From Fasciolopsis buskii (lineage: Eukaryota; Platyhelminthes; Trematoda; Plagiorchiida; Fasciolidae): a stretch of 64,000 bases of DNA. Where the stretch lies: positions 85,785 through 149,784 of the forward strand of contig LUCM01000232.1 of NCBI GenBank assembly GCA_008360955.1, read 5' to 3'. The stretch's first letter is position 1. Each line of letters opens with the position of its first letter. A model generated the notes under the pieces. That model was given only the letters and a program-made list of their open reading frames with translations, was not told the origin of the DNA and made no database searches. The translations under genes were made by a program, and so were the position numbers. Shown here piece after piece: positions 10,089-22,897 of this stretch.

Positions 10089-13000
10089 TTCTACAAGTGA
10101 AGTTTGATATTAATATGTCGCTTTGATTCTCTGCTTATATGAATTGTAATAACATTATGTGAAAAAACGTTTTTTATCGCTTTTCGTTGAAGATACGCTT
10201 TTTGTAGTTTAGCTCAGGCTTTAGTTTCGTATGATCCCGGACGTTCATGCCTAGTACCCGGAGCCGATACTTATTTATCGAACACGATCAGTTTTCGTTA
10301 ACTGCAGGTTAAGCATATCTGAGGAAAACATATTAACGTAATAGTAGGTTAGTTTTGCGATCGGTATGTGTGGAATTTCAAAAAATCTCTGGCACTAGTA
10401 ATTGAATTGGACCAGGATCCTGAAGGTGTCTTTATTGCAATGGGTTTTTGTGACCAGGGAACACATGTGCAACCAGTTTCAACGATGTTTAATCCTATAA
10501 TATCATTAAAACGGATATAATTAGAGTGCAATAATCTCTGGGGACATCTAATTTATATAAATGTCTCCATTTTTTACTCAGTTCACCTAAGACGTATAAA
10601 GTACTGGTCTAGAAATTTTGTGGGACACCTTTAATGTTAATTCCCCCCTCCACCTCGCCTATGCGTAACTCATCGGGAATCGTAAAATACATTTTATGTG
10701 GACTCCTTTGCATTATAAGAAGTCAAAGAAGAGGCACACTCTTTCTTGGCTAATCAGTTTTGAATCTCAATTAAATTAAAACCATTAGGTTTCCATGTTA
10801 GTCAATATTTAAGCCGTACTAATAGAAAATTTTCTATGCAATGGCGGCATCAGTTTATACACTTATTTCGATTTGTTTTCCCTACTTTTCAGCCCACAAG
10901 CGTTTGTGTGGTTGACAAATATAATCCATTATAGGTTTTGGATCCTAGTCGTGTCTTGTCTAACATCTTCAGAATCTGATTTATGATAAATAAGCACTAA
11001 GTAACTTAGAAAATATTGAACTCGGTCAAGGTTCCTCTGTGTATTTCATTAACAGTTCGTGAATATCCACCCAAAATACATTCGTTGTACTGCGTTATTA
11101 TAATTTTGCGCATTTTGTGAACCATATTGCTTATTTTTGTTGCGCATCTTCCGTTTGTTATGTGGTGCTGAATTCATAACAAGCACTAATCTTGATTGAT
11201 GGTGCAAAGTACTCCTGATCGTGACTGGCGACACATTCACCTTTACATGCGAGGTAGGTGGAATTGTAAATGATAAAAGACAATTTGTTTCGTTTTGATT
11301 ATATCTAGGAAATTTTGTATCTACACCCGATGATAGTTACTTATGGTCACGGGAGCGTGCTTTCTTTTTTGATTGGGAGGGAGTACTATTGCTCTTTTGT
11401 AACATTTTATGATGTGCATAATTTCAGATCATTTATAATTTCTCAGTTTGCACGTTACGGTTTGAATGCTTGTTAGTTCGTGATTAGGCAAGTTTAATGG
11501 GATTCAGATATCTACTTGTGTAGTTTAGAAGTTGCTCTGATTATACGTTCTCCCATATTTGTTGGTTATTTGTCAACTTGCACTTAGATGTTTATCTCTT
11601 TGCTTAGCCACTCTTCAGCACAGTTCAGTATTGTGAAGCCCCAATTGTCGATATTGCGAAAGTTAGTCTGAAGTAAGCACTTGTGGATGACAGAAAAGTC
11701 ACATCGGAATGGGGCTTTTGGACACTGTCTTTGAGATTTGCAGCTGATAATGAATTGTTCAGATGCTTTAAAATCATTTCTGTAATCTTAAACGCAGACG
11801 GTACCTCTATCTGTGTTACTCAGGATAGATCCAGTGTTTGCCAAATTGTACACCGAAGCTACTAGCGAGCCATGGCCGTTAAACTGTTTTACCTTTAAGT
11901 CCTTTTGGATGCTGGTTGTCCCATTGGTTATCTTCAACTCACCACAGCTGACTTTAATGATGCGGTAGTCTGTTCAGTTCATACGACTTGAATAGCTGTC
12001 ATCTTGATATTTGCGTGTGTCGTCTACGATAGCCCCGGTTCTTCGTTATATGATTGCTGGTACCACTGGCGCCGATTTCCATTTGAATGCCATAGTTCAT
12101 AACTTTGTTTTACGCATCCTTTCAAACTTTTAGGTAGTCATTATTTTCTGGGTAATACGGTTTATTGTCTAAAACTATTGTTACTGTTACAAAGGGTTGA
12201 CAAACTGCCCTTTGTTTTTGTGTGCGGGTTGTATGAATGGCTAATACAGATATATATTACTGCGCCACGGCATCCTGTGAAAAATACACTATCCTCCGTC
12301 CCTTTCTAAATGCTTGGGATTTCTGTGGTGTTGCTTGAAGCTGCCTGATTTGCACAAGGTCCCTTGAGTTTGTGAATGAATCCGTAGGGGTGAAGTGGGT
12401 GCAAAGACGAAGATAATAAACATGCTGTAAGTTGACAGGCAATGCAAAACTGATATTACTTTATTTGCATATATGTGAAAATTTACTGAATTTCCGGGTC
12501 GTTTATCGGTATTTTTATTATTTATTTCGCGTCGTGTTTTCAGGGTGGTAAGGTTACTTTTATTGTTGTTCTCCCTGAGAAACAATCTTTTTTCCTATTG
12601 ATTTTACTCAAACTGTTCACAATAGAAGTTTTTGAGTGTCGGTTCAGCCGAATTGTATGACGAAATGGGTACGAAAAAGACCCGCTTAGTGTTTTCTGTT
12701 AGTCTATTTTCACTTCAATGGGACATGGCTTCTTACTCATGACAGTGGACTAGTGGTTTAGTTCTCTATGATTTTTCCCCAATAGGTAACTGCTATTCTA
12801 TTGCTGATGGTTTCTTCTATCTTTCCAGCTTCCCATGATAATAGTACTTTATATATTTCGTCATGTTCGTCTTTCTTTACTCTGCCCTCTTCCTCTTCCT
12901 CTCCCTCTTCTGCATTGTTGACCTTTACCCTCCCAAGTGGCTTCTGTTCTACATTTTTATTTACTAACATGTTGTGGTTTTCGGTTGATATATCTCTTAA

Positions 13001-16000
13001 TTTTCTCTATTATTTCATCTTGGTGTTTGCCTATGAATGTAGTTTGTTTATTTTCTTGATCCTTAATCATCTTTAGCCGCATTAGTAATCGGTATTATGA
13101 TTACGATTTCGGCATCCCATATAAGCAAGAAGCGGGGTTAAACGTGTTCGCGAAAGTTGATTATGCCAGCGATTCCCACCTATTCACATACAACGTATTT
13201 CAATCCTAAGTGCGCAAACCACGTACAGTTGTTTTGAACGCTGTGTGGAGACAACAGTTGTCATTTTCAATTTACGTCTCTATGATGGTTCAGCCCCAAC
13301 CTATGTTGCGTTGTCGACTGGTCAAGATTCAGCTCTTTTTCCGATATCCAGCATGACAAATAAAGAGAGTCCTGACGAGACTAAACGTCATGCCATAATT
13401 ACAAACAAGGGCATTCATGGAGTCAACGCCCTTGAGTAGGCGTAGATTTTGTCTTTTGGTGCTGTTTCGGTCTTAAAAAGTTTGCGCTTTGGAGTTTTTT
13501 CTGCATTTATGTTGCCTTCAGTTTGTGCTTTCTACTTGGTTATTGTAATCTTTCAAAGTTTTACCACAGTGATGTTACGTTAGTCTGTTTTTTTGTTGTA
13601 TGCTATGATCGTGGGATCGTAATAGAATGGTTTTTGTTATATTATGATTGTATGAGTTTCAGTACGCGTGCCAATTACTGTGTCTCTTGGATTTAACCGT
13701 AGCTGCTACCTATTTTTCTCGGTTAACCCTCGCTAAGTCTTTGCATGCGTTTCGGCAAACCCTTTCGCAGGTACGTTGGGAAGACAAGACAGCCAACAGG
13801 CTTACTTTTGTCGGGTACCAGAATGTGCCGTAAGAGTGTATCAATTAATCTGATGTCGCCATGTATTGGTTTTTATTGTAAATTGTATTAATAATGTGTA
13901 ATAACACAGCGTTTGTTGGTATGATGTTAATTGTCGTCAAAATTTTCGACTAATTATTCAAGTAGAATAAACATTCTGTTTTTGAAACTCACACGCCACA
14001 GGAGGGCCAATCATCAAGTAAGAGTTTGCATAATTATACCTAGAATCTGGTAGATCCACCGTGGATTTTTGTCATTGTCTATAATTTCATTCCTGAGGGG
14101 AAACGTGGTCTCGATTTCCCCAATCCAGGTTGTCTGTTAGAACAGGCCGATGCTATTTTATGGTGATAGCTCCAGATAGATAATCAATATAGGTCGGTAT
14201 AATCCCCAGGATAAAATTTCGCATTTCGGCAATTCGTACCTCAGTTGATTATATTAGAGCAACCAGACTTTTCATCCTTTCATCAATCTTTGAGCAGCCG
14301 ATTTTTATATCAAGACGTTACAGTGAGGATAAAAATTCAATGATAAACTGGTCCTCAGCGATATTTCCTAAAGACATTTTGGTACGCTTTTAGTTTCGTT
14401 GTTGCCTTAATTGTTTTTTTTCATTATATGATGCTAGTGTGGTCTTCGACGTGATGTTCTCAGCAAGTGATCGGTGAGTAAACCTTATTTAGGACTGCGT
14501 AAACCTTTCTGATATTGGATGTGTTAGACTTCCCTGTAATATGACTCCCTGGGTTTAATAATTCTTCACCTGTATGTTCGGCTTGCCTTTTTACCGGTTA
14601 TTTCTCTGACATATTGTTGAAAATGTGATTATTTATTATTGTATCTTGTGCATGCTTTTTTAGTACATGCATGTATAGGATGGTTTTTTTACTTCAGTTT
14701 GATCGTATCTTTAGTATGGTGGTTGTTGAATGAGTAGCTGAATCTGTTCACAACCTCTGTGTGCTAGAATTTAATAATAGGTCTACCATTAATTATTCTT
14801 TCTAATTTCAGTTTAGGAAACCGATCTAATCGTTCATGTTTTATTAATTCTTTAGTAATGATTCCTCTTGAGTCAGCATTGGACACTTTAACACTGTCAT
14901 AGTTTTTGTCTTTGTTGTTTGTATGGTTATTTCGGATTGAGAAACTTCTTCATATTATCGCTTTCCCGTAATGTGTCTGAATAAAATTTTATTTACTGGG
15001 GACTGGTCAAAATAATTTTGGTTCCATGATTATGAGGTCTGTTTTGACAGTTTATTTCCGCATTGAGTTACGCTTCACTCCTCGGCTTGGTTTTTAGCTT
15101 GGTGTTATTGAAAAAATTCTTTATTCCAGATATTCATCTTGGTTATCTAAATCCTGTTGTGAGATATTTTTTCTCCAGTTTTGTTTAAAGTTGCAAGTGG
15201 GTTTTTCCCCATGTACTCGAAGTTTTAGCCCTGAAAACTGTCTGTAAATCTTGTATTTGTGATTGAAACCGTACTGAAGGGATTTCTCATACTTTAGAAT
15301 CTGGTCAAAGTTACGTGTTGAAGTCATCTCTCGGGAAAAAGTGGAAAAATATTTTCGGTCGCATTTCCTTGTGAAAGTGCTTTGTTTAATGTCCATTTGT
15401 AGGTTTTCTCGAATATTACATAAGTTCTGTTGGACTTTCCTCCTGTTTTTTTAATTAGGGATTTCAATTTATCTTATTTTCAGGAACCTTGTCTAAAGCA
15501 AGCATTCTTGGGGATCACCTTGGGCGAGATACCGAGCCACTTCTGTCTTGTGTCGACAGCAGTCATTTTTCTTGAAGTCTGCCATGCCAAAGCCGACCTT
15601 TGTCTGAACAAACGAAACTTTGCTTTAGTGATTGAAAAGTCTCATATTGTAGACTGGTGCTTGTTTGAATGTATGTTCCCCATTTTCGGGACACTGAAGA
15701 ATTTCCAAGTCATTGGTTATCCTATAAAACTCTTGATTTAGTTGGGCTTTGATTGGGAGAGAGAGGGATGTGCTTCATGGTCACCATCCGTTTGTCAAGC
15801 AACATCTTTTTGTCTGGTGCGGTTGACTTATGAAAATTAGGATATATCGAAGATTAGATTGAAAGTGACTCGCTTTTTGATTTGTGGTTGATACATACTT
15901 ATAAATAAGGTTATATTGTGGTAACTCGGATTGATGGAGTTATTAACGTTTTTATCGTGTATACTAACGGCATAATTTTTTGTTTTTTCGGTCAATTTGA

Positions 16001-17190
16001 TTCCCTGTTTGAATCTCTTGATACGACCACATAACCGTTATTATTCGATTTTTATCAATTTTCCGCTATACTGTCTCAGGTAACATTGAAATTGCAAAGA
16101 GATCGCCTTTAATTACATGAAACAAATTGTATATAGTCCAAATCAGCCATCTTTTTTATGATCAACTTCGACTGTGAAGATTCGGTATGGCTAGCCAAAA
16201 AAGTGACGAAGGGGATATCATAAAAACCCCAGTTGGTCTTTCCTCTGGCTTGTTTAGAAGAAATTTATTTAATTTTCTGTCCCTTATATTTCTTCGTATC
16301 TATGGAGCATTTTTTTTTCTGAAACTCATTATGCTGGGTCGGTAGTTTGATTGCCATTAAAATTTAGTTTGTATGAAAGTGTTTTCTTTTTTCCTTGTGG
16401 TTTTTTGTAGGGGTATATTTTTTATGATTTTATCATTGTCTAGACCGAAGGCAGTATTACTGTTCTCTTAAAGGTGATTTTTGAGAATACGATTAACATG
16501 TTTCTTGCTGTCCATTTCTTTACTGGATCTTATGTTTCAAAAAGATATCTGGATATTGAGTATGCAGAAAACAGAAACAATATGATTAAACTAGTCATTA
16601 AAGTGTTTAATGTGGTTCGTCTGTTCATATGATGTGCTTATTATGTGTGTTTTTTTGAAAAATCGTAGTATAGTAATTGCTTTAAATAATGGAGTATTGA
16701 TACTTTTCTCGTTGGAATGGATGTACTCTTATATCATTATCTCGATACGATTGATGGAGGCGTTTTAAGTTGGACCTAGACTATCAAAAAAACTTGATCT
16801 GTTAGCAGTAGGTGAATGGAATGTTTCTAATTAAAAATTTATTTCACCACTGTGTATTATGATCTCTCTAACTCACCATTGATATAAGAATACTCTATGT
16901 GAGGAGCACTGTTACCAGCCTGTTTGTTTCATCCTTGTTAGGAATCATTTCAGTGCAAGTTGTGTATATCCACGCGAACCCGTATACTAAGTACGAATAC
17001 GAGTTCTGAGTCGAACGCCTTAGCTCCATTTACTTGCTTACCGGCAAGGCTTTTGCTGAACAGTTTGTTGATAAGCTCACCTCCATTGATTTGGTGTTTT
17101 GCACCGATGTATTCGTTCACTGATTTGCTTATGTTTTGGCTATTTGCATGGCTATTCTCCGCTAGTGATCGACCCCTACTGATAGATGAT
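10089..17190. other. Noisy second copy of 4346-10078 (probable uncorrected read)
   Basis: This block repeats 4346-10078 in order, with an insertion every few bases, mostly T with some G and A, making it about 24% longer. It runs through the end point of the clean copy (GATAGATGAT, 17181-17190) and on into unique sequence at 17191. All exons of the genes at 5631-9335 are present here but frameshifted. Open frames here, such as 15430-15741 plus and 12758-12970 minus, should not be annotated as genes. One difference is not random noise: at about 12885-12915 this copy has a CT-rich run that is absent from about 6635-6650. Confidence 0.92.
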
Positions 17191-17194
17191 TTCT

Positions 17195-17375
17195 CTGCAG
17201 GTAGCCTAAGTACGACGAAGGCTTTAAATATGACCTACAGAGCTTCATTCGGGCGCGGTGGACATGCACTGCTGACGATTCCTAACAAGGATGAAACAGC
17301 TGTACAGTGTTTCCATGGTTTCTTTATGGTCAGTTGAGCAATAATATCACATGGTGAATTATTTCATGAAAGACT
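17195..17375 (+). mobile_element. tRNA-derived SINE with hammerhead ribozyme, copy 2
   Basis: A plus-strand copy of the element at 9797-9998. The tRNA-like head (GTAGCCTAAG, then TTCGGGCGCGGTGG) is more decayed than in copy 1. The hammerhead and the tail (CCATGGTTTCTTTATGG, then CACATGGTGAATTATTTCATGAAA) are well kept. If the noisy block is removed, this copy lies head to head with copy 1, leaving roughly 90 bases between them. Confidence 0.75.
17267..17309 (+). ncRNA. Hammerhead ribozyme motif, copy 2
   Basis: CACTG (17267-17271) pairs with CAGTG (17305-17309). Between them are CTGACGA (17272-17278; the variable core position 7 is C), the stem-loop TTCCT-AACA-AGGAT, GAAAC, AGCT and GTA. It is identical to copy 1 in the core except for position 7, including the U-U at 10.1/11.1. 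Confidence 0.76.
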
Positions 17376-19787
17376 GAATAACTATTATCTTCCGCTAAAG
17401 TTCTACCGAAATCTCGTAAGTTTCCCCATTCATGAGTTCCCCGCGTTTCATGAAATTTCCGTTGAAAGCTGACTGTGGGTTGAAAGTCCAAAAATACACA
17501 AATATTTTTCAAGAGCTGAACCACACGGTGTCTGTTTGCATAACCCTGTCAGGAAACACCCCAAGGAAATCATATTGACGTGGTCCGAATGCTCAAAGTG
17601 TCCTGTTCCGTAGGTACCCAAATCCTAATTTGAGGACGATAACTGTAGGATAATTAATGAATTCGAATAAACCTTGAAAATGACAAATAGTTTATAACAC
17701 TAAAATTGAGAAGAGAGCTGACTGCATAAACATTCATCAATTTCTGAACCCTTTGGGAGATAAATTGTGTTCACGCTTTGCATCCGTTTTCAGTCAGATG
17801 TGCAAAGGAAGAAGGATTTAGTCGATTTTCTAATAAGGACGTCATATGAGGGTTGTTAATTAGTTCATAAAACAAAAGCTATAGTACCAAATGAAAAATT
17901 TCCATCACGACGCTGCTATGTGAATGCACCAAAAATAGGTTCACGGTGCTTTGTGATTCCTTACAAACAAACTTTGTTGCCTGCGCATAGCGTCAAAAAC
18001 CGTATCTTCTAGAGCTTTTAACTTCTTTACAAACTGCAGTCGAACTCATCAGTATTTTGAGTAGAAAAACACCAGAAGAAGGGACCGAATATTACAATCT
18101 ATTGTTCAAAAATTGGTAGTGTATAATTCGATACGTTTTACTTCACATGCCAACAAAACTAACGAGTACAAGACACCCTAGCATTGTGTTAGTAATGCGT
18201 TTGACGAATGGCACTCGTATATAACCACTAGATTTTATGAGGATATAATGCAAACTCCGAAGATCTGATAAGTTCCTCAATAGTGTAATCGTATTTTTAA
18301 TATTCTCTGTTATGATTCCAACTGGAGTTAAATACACTTACCTAAATGATCATGGGAGAAATTTCATCCCACCAACTTTGCTGTAACGATTCTCACTCGA
18401 TGGGGATGTGAACTGCCGTCTTGGAATATTATTTATTTGGGGTACCGCTACTTTTGAAGTGATTTGACTTTCCTTCTGTAGACTTTTCTTAACCTTTTTC
18501 CCATAAGGATGTGTGAGCAATCTCTGTCACGCCGACATTGTTGGGTTCATATTTTGAGACTTCTGCTGGCGTAAACTAATTTGATTATACAGTTTGTGCT
18601 CGTTCAGAATTTCCAAATGCCAAAAGTCTAATTGGTGTCTGTTCCTCAAAACTGATCACTTCTGTAAACTTTGAGGATGGTCCTCATTCTGGCGTTTTCA
18701 CACTGATGAACGTTGTTGCTCGCCAATTCTAGTTAGGAACTCGTATGTTTGTTTACTATTGTTTGCAGAAAATGAGTTATAGCTACTGGAGTTGCTACCA
18801 GTAGTCAAGAAAAACAGGACGTAACCGTTATTTGGATATCTCTCTAACGATGTTCCCCGAAATACTGAATTCTATTCCCTTAGTCAAAATAATGACAGGT
18901 ACAACATGACTCAAACCTAGAATTGCAAACGCCAAAACAATAAGAACACCAATAGTGCACATCAGTACGTTAGATTTCATTGGCAAAAGTCACTTACATC
19001 ATGGTTCATTCTGACTGCTGTACCGTTTGTTCATAGGTGTACTGAACTCTGTTTGAATATGCGTATTTCTTTGTCACCATCTTTTGACTGACTTCTATAC
19101 CTCTATTTAACAACTAAGCAGTACCGGCCATGTAGTGTAACAGGAACCAAATTGCCATTTGTCACATGTCTATGGGGTACACCGAACTGACGTATCCAAC
19201 CCATTATTAATTGTGCAGTTCCACGAATCCGGTTGAAAGAATTGGTGTTTCCCAATGAAAAGCCATCATAGAACCAAAATTTTTTTACGGAATTACATGC
19301 GGAAACAGACGCAAAAGCAACTTTAAAACCGTCGCCGCATTAGGGTAATTGTTTGTACTGTCTTGGTCCACACACTGTGACGCAGCTCTTGCGCTTTGTC
19401 CCATGTCATTCAGTTGGGATACTGAAAACTTTGCGTGCAGCTGAGTGAGTCTACCAGTGCACACAAATTTAAAGTTATAAAACATACGATTTCAACACTA
19501 AATTCGAGAGATTTCCCTCACTTCTATCGTCCCTATTCGACTGGATTTTTATATTCAGAACGCACGTGTCCCTTTCTCCCCTTGTGACTGGTGGAATTTA
19601 GTCAATACCGTTTAGACGAGCATTTTCGTCAATCAGTAAATCCGTCTGGATCAGGCAGTAGTTTGAGCTGATAAGAGATGTTGCTTATACCGGCCCAACT
19701 TTGTCTTCAGATGGATAGGTTAGCAATGGGGCCTATTTCAGTAAACTGATACAGTGTTTACCGACAATATGAAGGAACACAAATAGT
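17376..19787. other. No supported gene
   Basis: Short unsupported open frames only (for example 18143-18337 minus and 19285-19485 minus). The last few hundred bases may contain the decayed 5' part of the Tc1 element that becomes readable at 19788, but I cannot read it. Confidence 0.4.
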
Positions 19788-20053
19788 GTCTTCCTCCAGG
19801 ATGAAGACAAACTCCGAGGACCACTAAAGATTAAAAAAAGAATATACGAATGAGATCATTTTCATGGACGCCACAGTCTCCAGGTCTGAACCCAATTGTA
19901 TACATGCATCACTGTTTTAGAGAGTAGTCCATGGTTGTAGGGAACGTAACGAATCTTCGGAGTTTGAGAAATCTGTCAGAACCGGAGGACGGACTCACGG
20001 TAGCAGTCATCGATAGATTGATCAGCAACATGGCGCGAAGGATTGGGGGCTGA
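19788..20053 (+). pseudogene. Tc1/mariner transposase relic (C-terminal half)
   Basis: Two frames together give the end of a Tc1-type DDE transposase. The first reads VFLQDEDK, matching the family's second catalytic block (V-x-x-QDN-x-P-x-H). After a frameshift at about 19850 the second reads WTPQSPGLNPIV, matching the family's WPxQSPDLNPIE, then LTVAVIDRLISNMARRIGG before a stop at 20051. The usual catalytic acid after NPI is V, and an in-frame stop lies at about 19923. The element is dead. Terminal inverted repeats were not found. Confidence 0.82.
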
Positions 20054-21012
20054 TGTTACCATTACTCCAGATGTGTGAGATACTGATGTAGAAATCACTG
20101 GTTTTCGTACAATGCCTTAGCAGTTATGATTCTTTCCATTAAGATTGTCGCAGTCATTACACGGACTAATGCCTCTGTAGAATTATGGAAAATAGGAAGC
20201 CTTTTTTGATGATACTCGCAGGCTTACATACAAATGAAAAAAGCCATACAATCAAACGCTAACCAGTACATACATTCATATATTCGTACATACATACGAG
20301 CCCACATGGATGCACTATCCGTGTGTGGATCATGTCTGTCGAGGTGTACACTATACTTTGAATATCCGCTCATCCGTTACACAGGGGCTGAGATATAATT
20401 GGTAGTTTCCCGTTTTTTACCTGATTCTTTATTAAACAACCATGCTGTTGGCTTGATGTCAGTAATTTTGAAAGCCTTCATTTTTCCTACTCCCCAATAG
20501 AAATTTGTGATGAAAACGGTCCGCGGTAGGGCCGGGATGAAGATTCCTATCAATTTAGATGCTTTGGCAAATATTCGCTTGGCGCCAAAATAATGTCACT
20601 AATCATGAAAACGGTTCATTCATGGGTTGTAATGACCACTATAGCAGAACTGAGTTAAGTTTCCAATGTGTTGAACTACTGGTGAACCGTGTAAAATGTT
20701 ATATGTAAACTTTCACTGCTCAGTAACATAGCGTAGTCAAAATATTTGGTAATTGTTCGACCGTTTGGTTGCCGCGGATAATTATTCTCAAGACTGACTT
20801 TCAAGTATCGTTCAGTCCGAACGTATTCTTAGGGCTGTAAACAACAGTAGTGTGGACTGTTCGTGAAATACTCTATATCAGTCACTGGACAAACGTTATT
20901 GTTATCTTATCCCGAGTTTGTTCGAGCATGTTGCCAATTTTGAAAACTTTTTTAGTTTCCAAATAATAGAATCTGTTTTTTCAAATGTTACTACAACCTC
21001 GTTGAAACTATT
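20054..21012. other. No gene; short degenerate ACAT tract at 20271-20309
   Basis: This stretch contains a weak (ACAT)n-like tract and presumably the 5' flank of the gene candidate starting at 21013. No promoter element is identified with confidence. Confidence 0.35.
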
Positions 21013-21338
21013 ATGCCTTTGTCGAGGAGACTGAGTAATATTAACTCGCACCCTTCCCGACCTCTCTCAGATATCAAGAGAATATGTGATGTGAATCCCG
21101 AGAAATATTATCAGGATTATTGGCGAGTCGTAGAAAAGAACAAAACGGAAAAGTTGAACAAATCATTTTTAAATCAACGACTGAGAGAACTTCCTTGTGA
21201 CTATGAACGTACCTATCGTTAGTCCATCAAGTTTTATCTTTCTTCCTTTCAGATGCATTTGAGTACTCCGTTGTATCTCGTCAGTTTGCCGAAGTGTTTA
21301 GACCTCTTTGGTTTTACAGTCGCGCTCATAGTAGATAA
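21013..21338 (+). CDS. Candidate gene start, two exons, unknown function
   Basis: Exon 1 is 21013-21208, beginning at ATG and encoding MPLSRRLSNINSHPSRP, then DIKRICDVNPEKYYQDYW and LNQRLRELPCDYE. A 44-bp intron (GTACCT to CTTTCAG, 21209-21252) leads to exon 2, which adds HAFEYSVVSRQFAEVFRPLW before a TAA at 21336. The second donor choice, GTTAGT at 21219, is stronger but breaks the frame. Exon 2 may splice on at GTAGAT (21331) and not end at the stop. The protein is basic, soluble-looking and unrecognised. The charged, low-repeat composition and lack of stops over 65 codons favour real coding sequence. Confidence 0.5.
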
Positions 21339-22740
21339 TCTGGACGTATACGGCTACTGTACAACATAATTCCAATCAAGTTCAAGTCCTGAGACCTAGA
21401 TGACCATAGATGTGATCCTATCCCATCAGCGTTTTTTTACAGTTCTCGCTCGATGAGGACTTGAACTGACGTCGTGGAAGATTAGTCTTATAAACAACGT
21501 TTTCCATGTTAATGAATTTTTCTCTGTTGCCCACCCACCGCAGAAGATCTTCATTATGCCGGTACTATCGGATCCAGCTTCTGATGCATCTGTCACCGTT
21601 GTGTTTTCGCAACAGAGCCCAAATATTCTCACTTTTCGTATTCCAATATTTACCTTCCAGTATTTACCTTCAAACCTGTTCTTTTCTCATCATCAATGAA
21701 GTTCTGTCGCATGTTTGGTTCTTCTTTTATCAAAAAGAGCACAGGCAAATGTATCGAAAAGTGAATACTAGCAGTACCACCAAAGCAGAACATGCTGTTC
21801 CAGCACCAACGCCGAGCCGTAGCAGATGTCAAATTAGCAGAAAGCGGACACTCGATCCTCAATTGTACCGCTAGGACCAAGTCGCTAAAATCATATGACA
21901 AGCACAAGAAAGACACCCTCTTTTAGGTGGAATATGGAAATTTTCAACCCATGAAACATTTTTAGCGCTATGAATCTGGATTTTCGTTAGTTTTCTCCAG
22001 GTCTTGTGTTTTGATTCAACGAAAATTACTAATTTCCACAGAGAAGAATAGTTGCCTGTCTTTCTTTTCGAAATAGTTGCGAGTAGAATACCTAAAGAAT
22101 TTCATCAAAATATTTTAGCTCAAACGGTAGTTTAATATATCCAAAGATGTTCTATCAGTCAGTTTAGGGGTGAAGTCCGTGTGGGTAACTCATTAGTTCG
22201 TCAATGCAGGCTTCCCGACTTTCTCACAAACTTAGTCGTCTTTTAATGGCCACTGACTACCATATAAAAGCCTCGAGATGTTTCAGTAGCCCCGAACTGG
22301 ATCAAAATAACGTGCGTTTATGGGCAATGCATATCACAAACGGGAACTTCAAGTTTGGAATGTGACGCGGTAGTGTCCCCGGGGGTAATGTGGTGATTCT
22401 GTTAACCGGTATGATTTCGCTGATAAAACTGCTTATTCCAACCCACGTCATGGTTGTTAAAAATACTGAGGAGCTAATAATGTTACCAAACGACGGGCAA
22501 ATCTGTAGTGATAAGTACAATGTTTGAATAACTCCGACCTCGGATTTTGGGACCGAAGGCAACAAGAAGACTTTACGAAATGCGACACATGTACAGTTTT
22601 ATTAACAAGTCATTCATATTTATATAACCATTCCATGACAATTGGTGGAACAACTCCGAACTAGTGGAATTATCTGAATTCACCCCCCCTTCGTTTCTGT
22701 GTTACGACGTTTTTGATTTTCTGGTTTGTAGGTGCAAGCG
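21339..22740. other. Unassigned; possible further exons near 21440-21700
   Basis: A strong acceptor (GTTTTTTTACAG, ending 21440) and another (CCCACCCACCGCAG, ending 21543) occur downstream of the gene candidate at 21013. An open frame from about 21458 to 21703 contains MPVLSDPASDASVTVVFSQQ. I could not join these in phase, so no model is given. Nothing is recognised from 21900 to 22740. Confidence 0.3.
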
Positions 22741-22830
22741 ACACCCGTGCTTTCACACACTATCACGTGATTACCACGTGGAATCGTCACAGTGAATTAT
22801 TCGCTGGTATGGCATGCCAGGGGTGGGAAA
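22741..22830. repeat. Interspersed repeat R2, copy a
   Basis: Shares TATCACGTGATTxxCACGTGGAxTC followed by CxGTGAATT-like and GCTGG words with 33901-33985. The paired CACGTG words give a distinctive core. It lies directly upstream of the LINE relic at 22898, so it may be the 5' end of that element. The copy at 33921 has no recognised LINE next to it. Confidence 0.5.
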
Positions 22831-22897
22831 GAGTCGCCGCGGGATGTCACCATTGAAGTTGTAAATCCGTATATTCAAAAGTGACGGTTTTAACTAA

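Noticed and set aside
12758..12970. Open frame with a Glu-rich run on the minus strand
   Set aside because: It lies in the noisy copy and the equivalent clean sequence (about 6543-6690) is not open in that frame.
15430..15741. 103-codon open frame on the plus strand
   Set aside because: It is antisense to broken exons in the noisy copy and is interrupted in the clean copy.
4346..17190. A genuine recent tandem gene duplication
   Set aside because: The pattern of differences is insertion noise and not evolutionary divergence, and the second copy bridges the gap end exactly.
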